Positions 36,111 to 48,800 of a DNA stretch of 64,000 bases are shown here, piece by piece (the stretch's first letter is position 1; each line of letters starts with the position of its first letter). Source of the stretch: Taudactylus pleione (lineage: Eukaryota > Chordata > Amphibia > Anura > Myobatrachidae); contig JAUIMM010000702.1 of the NCBI GenBank assembly GCA_031769625.1, positions 5,388,001 to 5,452,000 of the forward strand, in the 5' to 3' direction. Made by a program: the position numbers and the translations under genes. The notes beneath the pieces are model-generated. The model made no database searches, was not told the DNA's origin, and was given only the letters and a program-made list of their open reading frames with translations.

Positions 36111-36802
36111 CGGAGGGAGGGGGCACCTCACCCAGAAGTCACATATACTAGTATACTCACACCACTCTGGTGAAGGCATATGGTTATAGGGCAGATCTTT
36201 CCAAAGTGACTCTCCAGCTGTTTTAAAACTACAAGTCCCAGAATGCCTTGCCACAGTTTTGCTATTAGGGAATGCTAAAACTGTGGCAGTGCATGCTGGG
36301 ACTTGCAATTTCACAACAGATGGGAAGCCACAGGTTGGCCAGGACTGTTATAGTGCCTCCCCAGCTATGGATCTCACTGCACGTCACTGGCTGAGAGAGG
36401 CTGTTTGGCATGACTGCAGCAATAATATTAGTGGATACGTGTCTAGGGCAGAGTCCAGAAAGCAGTCTAGGGTCAGGGCAGGTAGTGAATAATAATAGTA
36501 CAGTACAGAACAATATGACAGCAGCCAAAATAATCTGAGGTCAGGTCTTGCAGCAGATAAGGCAAAGTCAGTACTCAATCTGAGATTAGCATCGAGCAAG
36601 ATAGAATCCAGGAGACAAGCCGAGGTCAAGACAGCCTGGCGAAAACAGCAAAATCCAACGTCAATCCAAGACAGTAGCAATAACAAGAAACACGCTGAGG
36701 AACTGGGTCAGCACAGATCACCACCACATGCAAGACATGGAAGAAGCTATCTAAGGCTAAGGAGCCAATGGAGTGAGGTCTGGAGACCCAACCCCTTCCT
36801 AA

Positions 36803-37087
36803 AGCTGGGTACACACCATACAATATATCATCTCGACGCAGATTGAAACAATATCGTACACATCATATAGTGTGTATGGCCGATCACTGTTCCTGGCCAT
36901 CATTCATTGAATCGTCCCATCTGATGTGCTGCATAGCAGATCGGGCAATGCAATTATTGATGCAGTGTAGTTACATGCGCCATTGCATGGCAGATTGTGC
37001 AGTGTGTGTATGGCTCACACGATGCATCGCTACATCACTTGCCGCATCACTGGGTCGCACCGTTGTAACTAAGGTGTCTACCAAGCT
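36803..37087. mobile_element. Harbinger-like MITE, CGAT-rich, TAA duplication
   Basis: Ends AGCTGGGTACACAC and GTGTCTACCAAGCT, flanked by TAA (36800-36802, 37088-37090). Same terminus as the partial copy at 28340. Confidence 0.75.
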
Positions 37088-37339
37088 TAACAAGAAGTAG
37101 GTTTTAATAAAAGCATTCTCGTTGCCTAGCAACCGGGACTAGACTGGAAGAATGGTGACTCAAAGAGCAGGATGCTGGCGGCTGTGCTAAGAGAGCTAAC
37201 TGGCCAGATGGTATCCCAAGAGCCTCCAATATGGCACTACAGAGACCAGCACTCCCTGCCAACTACTGATCCCATATATGGTTCTCAGACAATGGTATAT
37301 AAAAAGGAGTTGCTCATATTTAGTCATGTTTAATTTTTC

Positions 37340-37345
37340 TTTATT
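37340..37345 (-). terminator. Candidate distal polyadenylation signal, HSD17B11-like gene
   Basis: AATAAA on the minus strand, about 510 bp past the stop codon at 37853. Confidence 0.3.
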
Positions 37346-37786
37346 GAAATCACAAATCATTACACAGTGTAATAGGAATTTGATACTGACAACAATTAAA
37401 ACATGATCATTGGCTGTAATTATCATGGTCTCAGTGTTCCCTGTGAATGCTCTAATGATGCTCTATTTTAAGTATACAATAAATCTACTGTAGGCAATCA
37501 CATATGTAAACTAAGAAAATATATACTACTGTAGGTCACCCATTGTAGTTATATGACCACACATGAGGCCTCCAGAATCTATCAGGTTGGCCAAAAGTTA
37601 TTTAAAATATTGTACATATACTTTATAATGTACAATATTGTTTTACATTGTACATTGCCTGCATGAAAGTCACATTATAGATAAAATTGCTATCCTGTAT
37701 TGTAATTGCATCAGAATTATCTGTCTCAAAGACATTTTCCTAACTTATTATTATTACTCAAAATAATGTGGTATCTCCCTTTTCAT

Positions 37787-37792
37787 TTTATT
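37787..37792 (-). terminator. Candidate proximal polyadenylation signal, HSD17B11-like gene
   Basis: AATAAA on the minus strand, 61 bp past the stop codon at 37853. It competes with the site at 37345. Confidence 0.35.
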
Positions 37793-37852
37793 TCCTGTGA
37801 CCAATTTAGTAAATGCTGAAGTACTGTAAACATCTGAATTCTCCAAGTAAAT

Positions 37853-37943
37853 CTACTTGTCCTTGTTGACTCTCCGTACTTTGGCGTCAAATTTGACATC
37901 TTGGAATGCGGTAAAAGCTCTCAAAGCTCGCTCTGGTAAAAGC
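37853..37943 (-). CDS. HSD17B11: HSD17B11-like last exon (stop codon)
   Basis: 91 nt of coding sequence after acceptor GTATTTTACAG. Encodes [18 protein letters not shown] then [11 protein letters not shown] and TAG at 37855-37853. The LPER word is shared with the family C-terminus. Confidence 0.94.
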
Positions 37944-40900
37944 CTGTAAAATACAAAAATAGTCAAATGTTCTTTATGGGTTCTTCTACAGTGATACACA
38001 ACTTCCCTGGCGATCACCTCGCTTATATTACAGCAAATTAATAGAAGACAACGACAGCGCACAATGTGTATATTATTGTAAATGCAGAAATTGTATTAAG
38101 GTATTGACATTTCTGAGACAAGATGCCAACAGCATGTTTGTGTTATGCTGTATTAAGGATATCATATGATAATAAAGCCTCTGGTCTGAGCTGAGGTAGG
38201 AGGAAGGCATTACCTGGACAACCACATTTCTGTCACATAGGGGGAGATGTATCAAGCCCTGAACAGAGAAAACATGTACAAGTTGTGTAAAGCAACCAAT
38301 CAGCTTCTCTGTTTAATCTTTTATCTAGCACAGTCTTTGAAATGACCGATTGGTTGTTTTTGGCAATAACGCCACTTTATCTCTATTCAAGGCTTGATAC
38401 ATCTCCCCTTAGTGCCAACCAGGGAGTTTGTGATATAATAGTGAAAGCTGACCCATACTGAAACATGCAGTTATTTGGGACTCACAGATTACTGTAAATT
38501 GCGTTTAATCCGAGTATTCTAGTTTTCTATAGTCAATTTTGTTGAAGGAGTGTATTACTGTGCAAATTCCAGTATTCCTGTTCTCCAGGTAGGCTTCATG
38601 CCCTGTTCCAAGATGGCCGTGTGATCATTAATGAGCATGTGCATTGGTAATCTCTGTACTGTAAGAGTGGCATGGTGGGAGACAGAAGTCTCCTACTTAG
38701 CGCCTATGAGAGACCTTGTAATTAACTGATATAAAGCTGTTTCAGATCCCTGCACTGTGACCTGTATAGAACTCCACTCTGCTCCATTACCAGTGTACAG
38801 ATAACAGTGAGTACAGCTGCACCTGCTATCTCTCAATAAGCCAACACCACTGGTTAAGTAACTGGGCTATTCATAGTTTGAGTCATCCGCTGGCGTGTAC
38901 CTACATTAGTCTGCAGTATCAACACCTACACGCATATAATTTCCAACACAGTTTCCTGGGGTTGGGTACGGGATGTAATCCCAGCGTTCAAAATCCTGAC
39001 ACCGGCATTCCGACAGGGATAGGATACCGACACCTGTCGGTAGGTAACCTAACCCACCCCCTCTACCCTACCCCTCCCTCCACTGTGCCTAAACCCAAAC
39101 TCCCCCCTAGTATCTACACCTAACCCCAACCCCCCGCACCCTAATCCTCCCCCTAGTACCTGACCCCTAAACCCGCTACCTACCTTTGGGATACCAGCGT
39201 TCAGGAGGCTGGTATATTAACCATATCCCTTTTCCTGTGCCCATAGCTATTGCCTGATGCTAACCATTATTATATGTTAAAAGCTTTCTTGTTTGCAAGA
39301 AAAAAGATCTGCCACACACCCATCCTGTCAGAAATAGTGGGGTGGCAGAGTTAGCCCTTCCTGTCAAAACTGCACTGGGTCTTTTTTAAAATGAATATAC
39401 AGTAATTTGATATCCATAAACAGTATATTTTGATCCATAAACAGTATTGTGCTAGCAGTAATTTTCCTTTATTTTATTACCTTGAGTGCTATATTATCTG
39501 TATGTGCATAGTGCATAGTTGTAACAACAACAAATGTGAAGAACTTGGTTGTGTGACCAGACACCAGGGGGCAGGTCTACCATGTGTCGGATTTTCAAAG
39601 CCACCCTTGATCGGCGACTTCGAACAATGGATTTTAAATATCAATAGTAATCAATGCAAAATCAGGCTTGTTTGGCATTCATTTCTATTGTCATTTGAAA
39701 TACATCGGTCAAAAATGCCAATCATTGACGATTTGAAAAAAAAAAGCTCACTGTAGTTATATTCGTCTTTTTCAAAGTTTATCAAACCATCCTCTTTCTA
39801 ATATTCAATGAGTGAAATAAAAATAGTAAGTATCGCATCTGCGATGCGGTACATCTCGCCTGTCTTCGGATACATATCGCGGTTGATTACCGCGGTATGT
39901 ACTTAGAATATCACAAAGGACAGCTCTCCCAATTGTGATGCCCCCAGACAGAGAGACTTCCAGATTTAACACCCAGAAGTCCCTCTGGCGTCCTTCTGTG
40001 CCCAAGGGGGAGCATCTCAATAACAAGCCCGTAGGCTTCTATTGGGTAACGCCACCTGAAGATGGCGTTACTCAAGCACTGGAGCTTTGTACATTTGGGG
40101 AATATGGTAATACCCCCGAAAACTGCATTTTCTGGGATTTCACTGCATTTTCCTCTTTAGTACATCCCGCCCATACTGTCTGTGTGTGCGCCATTCTCTG
40201 AAATCACAGGAGTTACAGGTACCTGTGATTGTCCCACACTGCTCTGGTCTGTATTGTAACTACTACCTGGAAACTTCCTGTTCACATGATTAAGTGGGCA
40301 ACAGGGGCAACAACATCTACTCAGGCTGACAAGTAGTTAAGAGTACAGAGCATGGAGTGGAACCATTACAGACATAGGGGACTCTGATGGATCCAGCAAA
40401 CAGCGCATACAAAATAACATGGCTTTGGTTTGTTTTTGTAATTTTAACACTTTAACTGGTTTTCGGTGGTGTTATGTTTTAAGGCATATCATTTAAATCA
40501 ATAAAACCATGTATACTTACAATTCTAAAGCACTAGAAAGTGCTACAAAAGGTGGAATATAAATAATCTTCTTATTAGTCAGTATACCATCCACCAGCTT
40601 CTTGGCCACCTCCTCTGGTGTCAGGTTGGCAGCAGTTCTGAAATATGAACAGACATAATTAACTCTAGGCGCTAAGTATCTCTTAAGATTATTATCCATT
40701 ACCTTCCTCTGCTCATTACAGCCCTATATATATATAAGTCTTAATTATAAGAGTGAAGGCGCCCATACACGGTGCGACATGTGACGGGGGATCCGATACC
40801 TCACCGCTGCCGCTGCATGGGATCACATATCGCATCCCCAGATCAACTGATCCTGCAGGAAGATCTGGGGATGCGATGTACGACCCCACGGGAGCGCGCT

Positions 40901-42804
40901 TTGTCCAATATCATGGCCATACACACTGCGATATAGCAGCCGAATCATACCAATCCATCGGACATCTGCTTTATCGCACCGTGTATGGGGGCCTTAACAT
41001 GTAATGAAAACAATCCTGATGACCCCTATATGTACATTTCCATAGAGAGTGTATCTTGAAGAAATAAAAGTAGTGCTATTGAAAGTATATACAGAGGCCT
41101 GATATCTGCCATATCCAGATTATGTTACGTTCTTTTGCATGTTAAAAACAGGAAAAGCGTCATCTCTATCCATTGTATCTCATTTAAAAGCCCATCCCAT
41201 TAAAAACGTTTTAGCATGTCGACACATTAGCTTTCTCAGCTTCCACCTTTAGCTTTCTGTATAAATGGGTAGATGCTCACATCACCAAATGCCATTTGCA
41301 CTTTGAGCCAACAGTTATATGTGTCTGTCTCCCACTGTGTCACTCTCTCACAGTAAAGACAAGATGGCCCCACACATGCTCAGTACTTGCCTTGGTGGCC
41401 ATCGTGGAGCAGGGAATGAAGCCTCCCTGGAAGAACAAAATGCAGTCTACGCAATAGCAAACTCCCTAATCAACAATAACTTCATGGCCCTATAGCTGCT
41501 TCATCCACTTCAATGGCAGCAGTTCCACCACTGGGTTCAATGTTCATAAGTACTTTAGATAACATTTTTATAAACAGAATAAAAAAAATTGGATCATTAT
41601 TTTTTTTAGAACTTTCATCATTCTAATCTAACCGCTATGTAGAAAATAGTAAGGGCACAACCTACCTGGTTAAACCTCCACCTTTCATTCCTTAAGCCAA
41701 AAGCATACCTCCCAACAGATCCAGTAATCGGGTCGACAGGCATGGCCACGTCACGATGAGGGAGTGACTGTGTCACAATGGTGGCACCTATTCACTGAAT
41801 TGAGAATACCTCCCAACCTTCCCACTGTGAGATACATGTGTCCGCAGGCAGGATGGTGGAACAGATCGCTGCAATCAGGACTGTCCAGTATAATTGGTAT
41901 AGCTGGGAGGTATGCAATCAGGTATAGCTGGGAGGTATGCTCATAATACCAGTGGTACATCCATCCCTCTTCCACAGGGCTCAACAGAGGGCTTCTGTAG
42001 CACAGAGTCATAACTAGACATATTAGTGGCACCCACATTTTATGGGAATGATAAAAGGCAGATACTGAGGGGGGGATGGGTGCTAAGTCTTGTAGACATT
42101 CATAATGTTGACATGAGAATGTCGATATGGCTGCAATGTCAACACTGTTTTCTATATCTAATGCAAGTGTTGACATTATGATCTGATTACATGAAATGAA
42201 TAGGAAATATTCACATGGTCGCTGCCTCTGACAATTTAGAGTACATAGATATAAATAAGCTTGGAAGTCAGACATTACAAAATATAGGATGCTACAGTAT
42301 ATGTTATAATTTACCTTATGCTTGCATTTGTAACAAAGCCAGTGTCAACAAATACAGGACAGAGACAAGTTGTCTTTATACCGGTCATCTGCAGTGCTAG
42401 GAGCTCAGCTGTCAGTGCCTTGTGGTATCCAACTGCAGCAAACTTTGTAGAACTGTATATAAAATTAAGAAACAGTAATGTAGTAGTAAACAACACATTC
42501 CGTCATTGGACAGAATAAACACTATGGTTATCATTTACAAACTGGAATTGTGGGTGCACATCATTCCAGTACTGGGAAGGCCCCCATTTACCCATAGCAC
42601 AAATTCAATAAGGTGCTGGTAATAGACATTCCGACCCTTGTTCACATATTAGCAATACAGATTTGCCAGCTTCAATGCGAATCACCCATTTCACCACATC
42701 CCAAAGGTGCTCTACTGTAATAACTATAATTGCTATAAAATGTTTAGGCGCTGCTCTATATATATATATAGAGAGAGAGAGAGAGATACACATATACATG
42801 CACG

Positions 42805-42838
<34 letters not shown>

Positions 42839-45800
42839 CAATAAATGTCTGTAACCAATATTTAAAAACTGATAATACCACAAGGATAGAATAAATTGTT
42901 CATATATATTTGTCACATATTACAGTTAGGAAAGCCAATACCGTGATCTCGATCTGCAGGATCCCAGGATTTAGTTTTAAAAAGCTTGAGATTTTAATCC
43001 TGGGATTGGAGGCACCAATCCGGGGATTTCTGGATAATTTAAACTTGCGGGCAGTGACGCATGCAACTAACTGTTCTGGCCAGGGCAGTACTGAGCTCTT
43101 CTGGTGGCTCAGACGCGGCTCGGGCTATGACCTATAATGGCAGTGCAGCTGCGTGACATCATAGGTCACACGACAGCATTCGAGTCCACCAACGGAATCA
43201 GTGTCAGAGCCAGTTAAGGGGGTCCCAGGGGTCAAGTGGTGGAGGAGGAGTATTGAGCAGGACGGCACGAGGAGCACAAGAGAGAGGTACAAAAGACCTG
43301 AATGAGGGAAGGAGAAGTAGCCACATGAGGGAAGATAAGCCATATGAGTGGAGATACACTGTGGGGCATATTCAGTTGGATGCGAGAATACCCAAAAACT
43401 CGCACCTGTGAGGTTTTTCCTGCAGGTGCGGGTTTTTTGCTATTCAAATAGGTTCGGATTTTTTCTTTTTTTACGAGCCGGGAGGTTGGAAATCTCGCAC
43501 CTCTGGAGCAACTGTGATTATATCTAATATCCTTAATTTTAGGAAAAATCAGCTGGACTGCTCTGGTACCCCGGCGGAACCCCCCCCCTGTGGACTGATT
43601 AAGCAATTGGAAGTTTCCAATTAGCTTAATTAGTCAGTAATTACTCACCTTCCGAAGTGCTGTCTTCATTGAGCATGTTAGTGTGTTTGAGTGTGTATGA
43701 GACCCCCGGTGTATGTGTGTCCCCCCCAGTGTCAGTGTTTCCCCCCGGAATGGGTGCTGGGAGAACTACATCTCCCAGCAGCCCTTGCCCCTCCCACGAG
43801 CCCCTGGTGCCTCTCAGCAGCCCCCGGGACTCCCAGCTGCTCTCTCTCCGGTGAGAAGATAGAGGGTAGGCCACCGGGAGCCGCGGAGACCACTGGTGGA
43901 CCCCCAGGCAGGTAAGTGAAGTATTTAATTAAAATTTTTTTACACGGCGCAGAGCTTTCAGAGCTGAACTCATTTGTTACCTTTAATGACTGACCTTTTT
44001 TTTATAGCTTTATTATTTTAATTAAACAGAAACCTATTATATATATATATATACTGTATATATATATATATATTTTAGGGTGGTGCGAAATGTGTCAGGC
44101 ACAGAGCACCGCAGGGCAGGGGGCACTGTTTGGACCTGTCAATTTTTTTTATAACCATTGTATCTTGTAGCTTCCTTTTGTTTATCTTTGGCATCTCCTG
44201 GCCACCCCTATCTCCTCCCTGGCTGTCTCCCCCTCCATCTGTCCACCTCCCTAAGCATCTTTAGTCACATGCCCTTTTATTTTAACACACACAGCTCCCA
44301 CAGGTTCTGATGGCAGCCTTGACCACCAATTCTCGACCCAACCTGAGTTCACCTGCCAGTGCAGGGTACATAAACGGATCTCCTCACCGCTGATATTTGC
44401 TGCATATATACTGCAAGTAGTGCTCTTTCTATCCCTTCAATCGGTGATGTACACTTCCGGCTCCAGGCTTGTGCACGGCTTTTCTAACGGACAAATCCTG
44501 CTGCAGTCATTGGATTCATACTGTATTTGGCAGTGACACCTGGATAACAGTGGGGGGCGCCAATGGACTTTCTGGCCCAGGGCACTAAAAAAGTCTAGCT
44601 ACTCTGTATATCAGAATCTTTTTTTTTTTGTCAAATTTTTTTATTGAACATTTTCAAATAATACAAAGGTCAAATCAGCATCAACATAAAATGATCAAAC
44701 AATTACAGAGGGACCATGGAAGTCATAACATCAGGGGGTTCAGTATCATATATCAATATATTTCACTAGTAAATGAATGAGAGTGTGTGTGTTAAACCAC
44801 ATATTTTCCATAAGTTTGTAGATAACGTCTCACTGTAACTTAACCATCAATTTCAAAGAACATAAAGTAAAATTAAAGATAGAAATGGGGGGGGGGGAGA
44901 GAAAAGCTGATATCTAAAATACACAAAAAGTAAATCTGAGTCTTGCAGTTATACTTAGTAAAATACATAGGGTTTTTGCTAGCTATGAAAGGTGTTGCTG
45001 CATCAGGATGAGGTAAGGTCTAAATTTCTGATTAGAACATACTTCTTGAATATGATAGATCAGCCGTCTTTAATTTCCAAAAGATCTCTTAGACTGGTTT
45101 GTAGGTCTAAATTTATTGATGTCAAGTAGAGGCCCCACTTGCGTATAAAAGTGTGGGGGCTCGACTCAACAGTCGAAAGGGTGTCATACTTATCAAAGCA
45201 CATATATCTCAGCAGTAGTGCTTCCACATCTCTTAATGAAGGGGATTTGGTGCTGATCCAAGTGTTAAGGATCGATTTCTTTGCTACTGTTACTATCATG
45301 GTTAACATGGGTTAATAGGATTTTTTCCTGTGTGTTAAGATGCCATGCTTCAAAATTTGCAAACAATAACGGTATAGGATGTAGGTGTACGTTCAGGGAG
45401 AATGTGTGATTAATGAAGTATACCACCTTAATCCAAAACTTTTTGATTCGTCCACATTTCCAGAAGTTATGGAAGAAAGTCGCCGAGGTAGATTTACATT
45501 TGGGGCACCGCCCATCCTCATCAGAGACAAAGTGGCTATGTTGACCATGAGATATATATGCCTTGTATAGGGTTTTGACATGCACCTCTTGTAATATAGA
45601 AGAGCGCAGTATTTTCAGGTCAGAATCTTTTTTATTCTTGAAACACTAGTAACTAATCATGTCATTGTATTTCTCTGCCTGTTGTCAGGGTCCTACTGTA
45701 ATGCATGGGTATCCCTATCACCCTACTTTCCCTATGTACCTAATTATCACCTGGAGTTCTCTTCCACCCCATTGTATTTGTATCCTTAAACGTCTTAGCG

Positions 45801-48800
45801 AGTACCCATTACACTATTAGATTGATATCTGGTGACTGTAAATGTCATTTGATTACTCAGAACTCATTCTCATGTTCCTGGAGCGAGCTTGAGATGACGC
45901 GTGCTTTGTGGCATGGCCTGTTATCTTACATGTCACAGCACAAATCTAGATTTATCAAACCAGGTGATGTTTTTCCAATCTTCAACTCTTCAGAGTCTGT
46001 ACATACTGTAGCCTAACTTTCCTGTTTTTAGCTGACAGAAGTGGGACCCAATGTGTGTAAACTACTATAGGTGGCTGCCAAGGAAGGGAGCATTCTTCCC
46101 ATACATGCCTACTTTCCCAGGAGGCTCCTGATTTTTCAGGCAGTCCCCCGAAACCCTTGGAAGATTAGCCAGATCTCCTGCTTCCGACCAACTTCCTAGT
46201 GAAGTGGGCAGGATAGGAAGATAATACTGGGAAGCGCCAGTCCGTAGGAAGGGGACGCAGCTAAAATGATGCCCTGTCCCCTCCCTATGGATCCATAAAT
46301 TGTGGCATTTTGACATGACAGAGCCCAGCCCCGCCCACCGAAGTAACCAGCTGCATCTCCTCTCTGTGCTTCTCCCAGGGAAGAGATAAAAAAAACTAGG
46401 CAAGTATAATTCTTCCATCTGCACAGCTGACCCATGCCTAGCAGGGTCCATTAGACGGGCCTGGCTAATTAGTACTCACTTCCATCTACTCTACTCCCCT
46501 GTAGCCCATGTACTATAAGATTGATGTGCTGTGCATTCATAGATTCGTTTTTGCATACCATTATAGTAACACATAGATATTTAAGATACTGTTGCCTTCC
46601 TGACATCTTGAACCAGTCTGGCCATTCTCCTCTGACCTGCCTCATTAAGGTGTTTTGTACGCAGAACTGCCGTCACTGGATTTTCTGTTTTGTACTCCAT
46701 GAATTATTTTTTCCCTTACTGCCTGCTTTATCTTTATACTGTAGTTTAGATGAATCATGAGTGTAAAAAATGTACTCTGGATGGAATGTCTAATTCTTCT
46801 CAAAGCTACACAAGCTCTGGCCTATTTCCTTTGGCTCATCATGCAATCCGCATTGTGCGGATTGGTGACAACATAAAATGCAGTCATTAAAACATAGGGC
46901 CCGATTCAGAGATGTATGCTAAATTCGCCACTGCTGTGTCTTTGTATGCAGCAGCTGTGCCAAATTTAGCAAAAGCCGCAGGAGGCGTCTTAAGTAAAAA
47001 GACACCCACTGCCGGCTCTGTGATGTGCTGCTGCGTCCGAAGACGTCATTCATGCTGAGGCATTTGGGGCACTACGATAGACGTTGCAGGACCAGATCTG
47101 CACATGCGCAGTGCGGCTCCTGCGCAGATAATTAAACACTATAATATCGGATTTACGTCAGTCTCTGAATCAGGCCCATAGTTGCACAATGTCACAAAGC
47201 AGAAAGGAACACTTCAGCATGGCTGACTTTTAGGTTTCCATGAATGCAGAAATGCAATATATTACTGATTTTACACTGCATTTAAAACTTTAAATAATTT
47301 TTCTTAAATTCACCCACAGAAAGAAAAAACAGTAATAGAGTAGTGGATGATTTGTAATATAAAGGCCTATTTTTCAATCTGTGATAGCAAGGATGAATTA
47401 TTTTGTAAAAAATAAATTCTTATCACTGAAGTTCCCAAAAAAATATAATCGGGGTAACTGAGCAACATTCACCCACCCTAATGATACTTAACCGCTCAGT
47501 GGAACTGAAAGCCCAAAGTATAAAAATTAAAATAGACAAAAATTATTAAATATAAGCAACTGAAAAGTTTTTCATATAAAAAGGATTGTTTTTATTCAAG
47601 GAATAAGGCATTATTTAAATGATTTTCCCCTGTTACCCTGAGAACAGGTATTGCAGTGAAACAAGTGCCTCCACATAACTTAAAAAACCAGGCACTGATA
47701 CCGCCAGCAGTAATCTTATTTTATCATAGCTCTTTGAGATGACGTTATTGCACAGTCTGTTTTAAAAATAGGGCACTATCAGATCCTCTGTCTTACAGGT
47801 CTGGGTAATTGGGCAGGTACTCGGGAATACATGGATGTGCAGAAAATACTCAGTAGGGGAGAATGCTCACAATTAGGCCACAGTCCATTCTATAAGGAAC
47901 ATTTTGTAAGTAAAATGTCAAATTGTTTGTCATATAGACAATGGTTTTCAAATAGAATAAAGCAGGAAATGAGCCACTGATAAATGTGTTTTTTACTTTT
48001 ACCATCAATAGAAAAGAAAGGAAGCATATTTCAAACATAATCTCTGTACACTAAAGGGTATATTTACTAAGGGTCGATTAAAATCGAGCAGCATCAATGT
48101 TTTGTTTCTGGGGCTAAATCACACATTTACTAATACTTAAATAACTAAATCAAAAATTGTCTGTTAGTAAATGTCTGATTTAGCCCCAGAAATACAACAT
48201 CGATGTTAATCGATTTTGATCGATTTTATAATCGACCTTTAGTAAATAGACCCCTAAGGGTCTATTTATTAAGGAAAAAATATCCCCTGTGATAATTAAG
48301 GATTGAATTCTCTGCGAGTTCAATCCCAGTATTGGAGGCATTCATTGTGCCTCCTATACTTAATTATCACTTCCGAAAATCTGCTCCTTTTGCGGAGACA
48401 GGTTTTTAGAATAAGGGAAAATTTCTCCTGCCTCACTGTCTCTTCGCAGCCTGTCTTGAAGCAGCGCATGCACAGCTTCAAAACAAGCTGCAAAGAGACA
48501 GTGAAGCAGTAGGAGGAGTCCAGCTCCCCCTCCCCCACTGTGCACTCACATGCTCAACTCCTAGTCACTCCCCCCATTTGTCCCCGGCCGACCTTGCAGA
48601 GCTGCAGCCGCCGCGGGAGTCTGTGACCCCCGCTGAGACTGTGCAGCCCCACAGCGCCAGTCCTCCTGCCACTGCTGTACCCTCCCTTGCTCCTGGCTCA
48701 CAGGAGGAGAGCTCATGGAGCCTGGTGGGAGCTTTTTTAAGGTAAGAGGACACAGCAGGGAGGGACCTTTTCAGAACCCTCTGTTACATCGGGTGCTGTA

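Larger units (their letters stand above)
33624..36802. other. Intergenic between the two genes
   Basis: Contents: unique-looking sequence to 35000; the left end of a Harbinger-like MITE at about 35003 (GGGGCCTATTCATCAAAC); a 45-bp tandem repeat (35148-35270); an inverted repeat (35737-35789); an unrecognised hydrophobic frame (35745-36110); a repeat with pairs of CTGGGACTTG words (36200-36350). 36390-36790 has repeat-like composition that I cannot classify. Confidence 0.5.
37944..40520. other. HSD17B11-like intron 6
   Basis: Holds a MITE (38241-38408), a telomere-like C-rich repeat (38975-39225) and, about 39820-40075, palindromic repeat sequence with GCATCTGCGATGCGG and AACGCCACCTGAAGATGGCG words. 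No exon is seen. Confidence 0.55.

Noticed and set aside
46065..46451. 128-codon minus-strand frame
   Set aside because: It falls in an interspersed repeat with relatives near 41.7, 51.6 and 55.6 kb and shows no domain.
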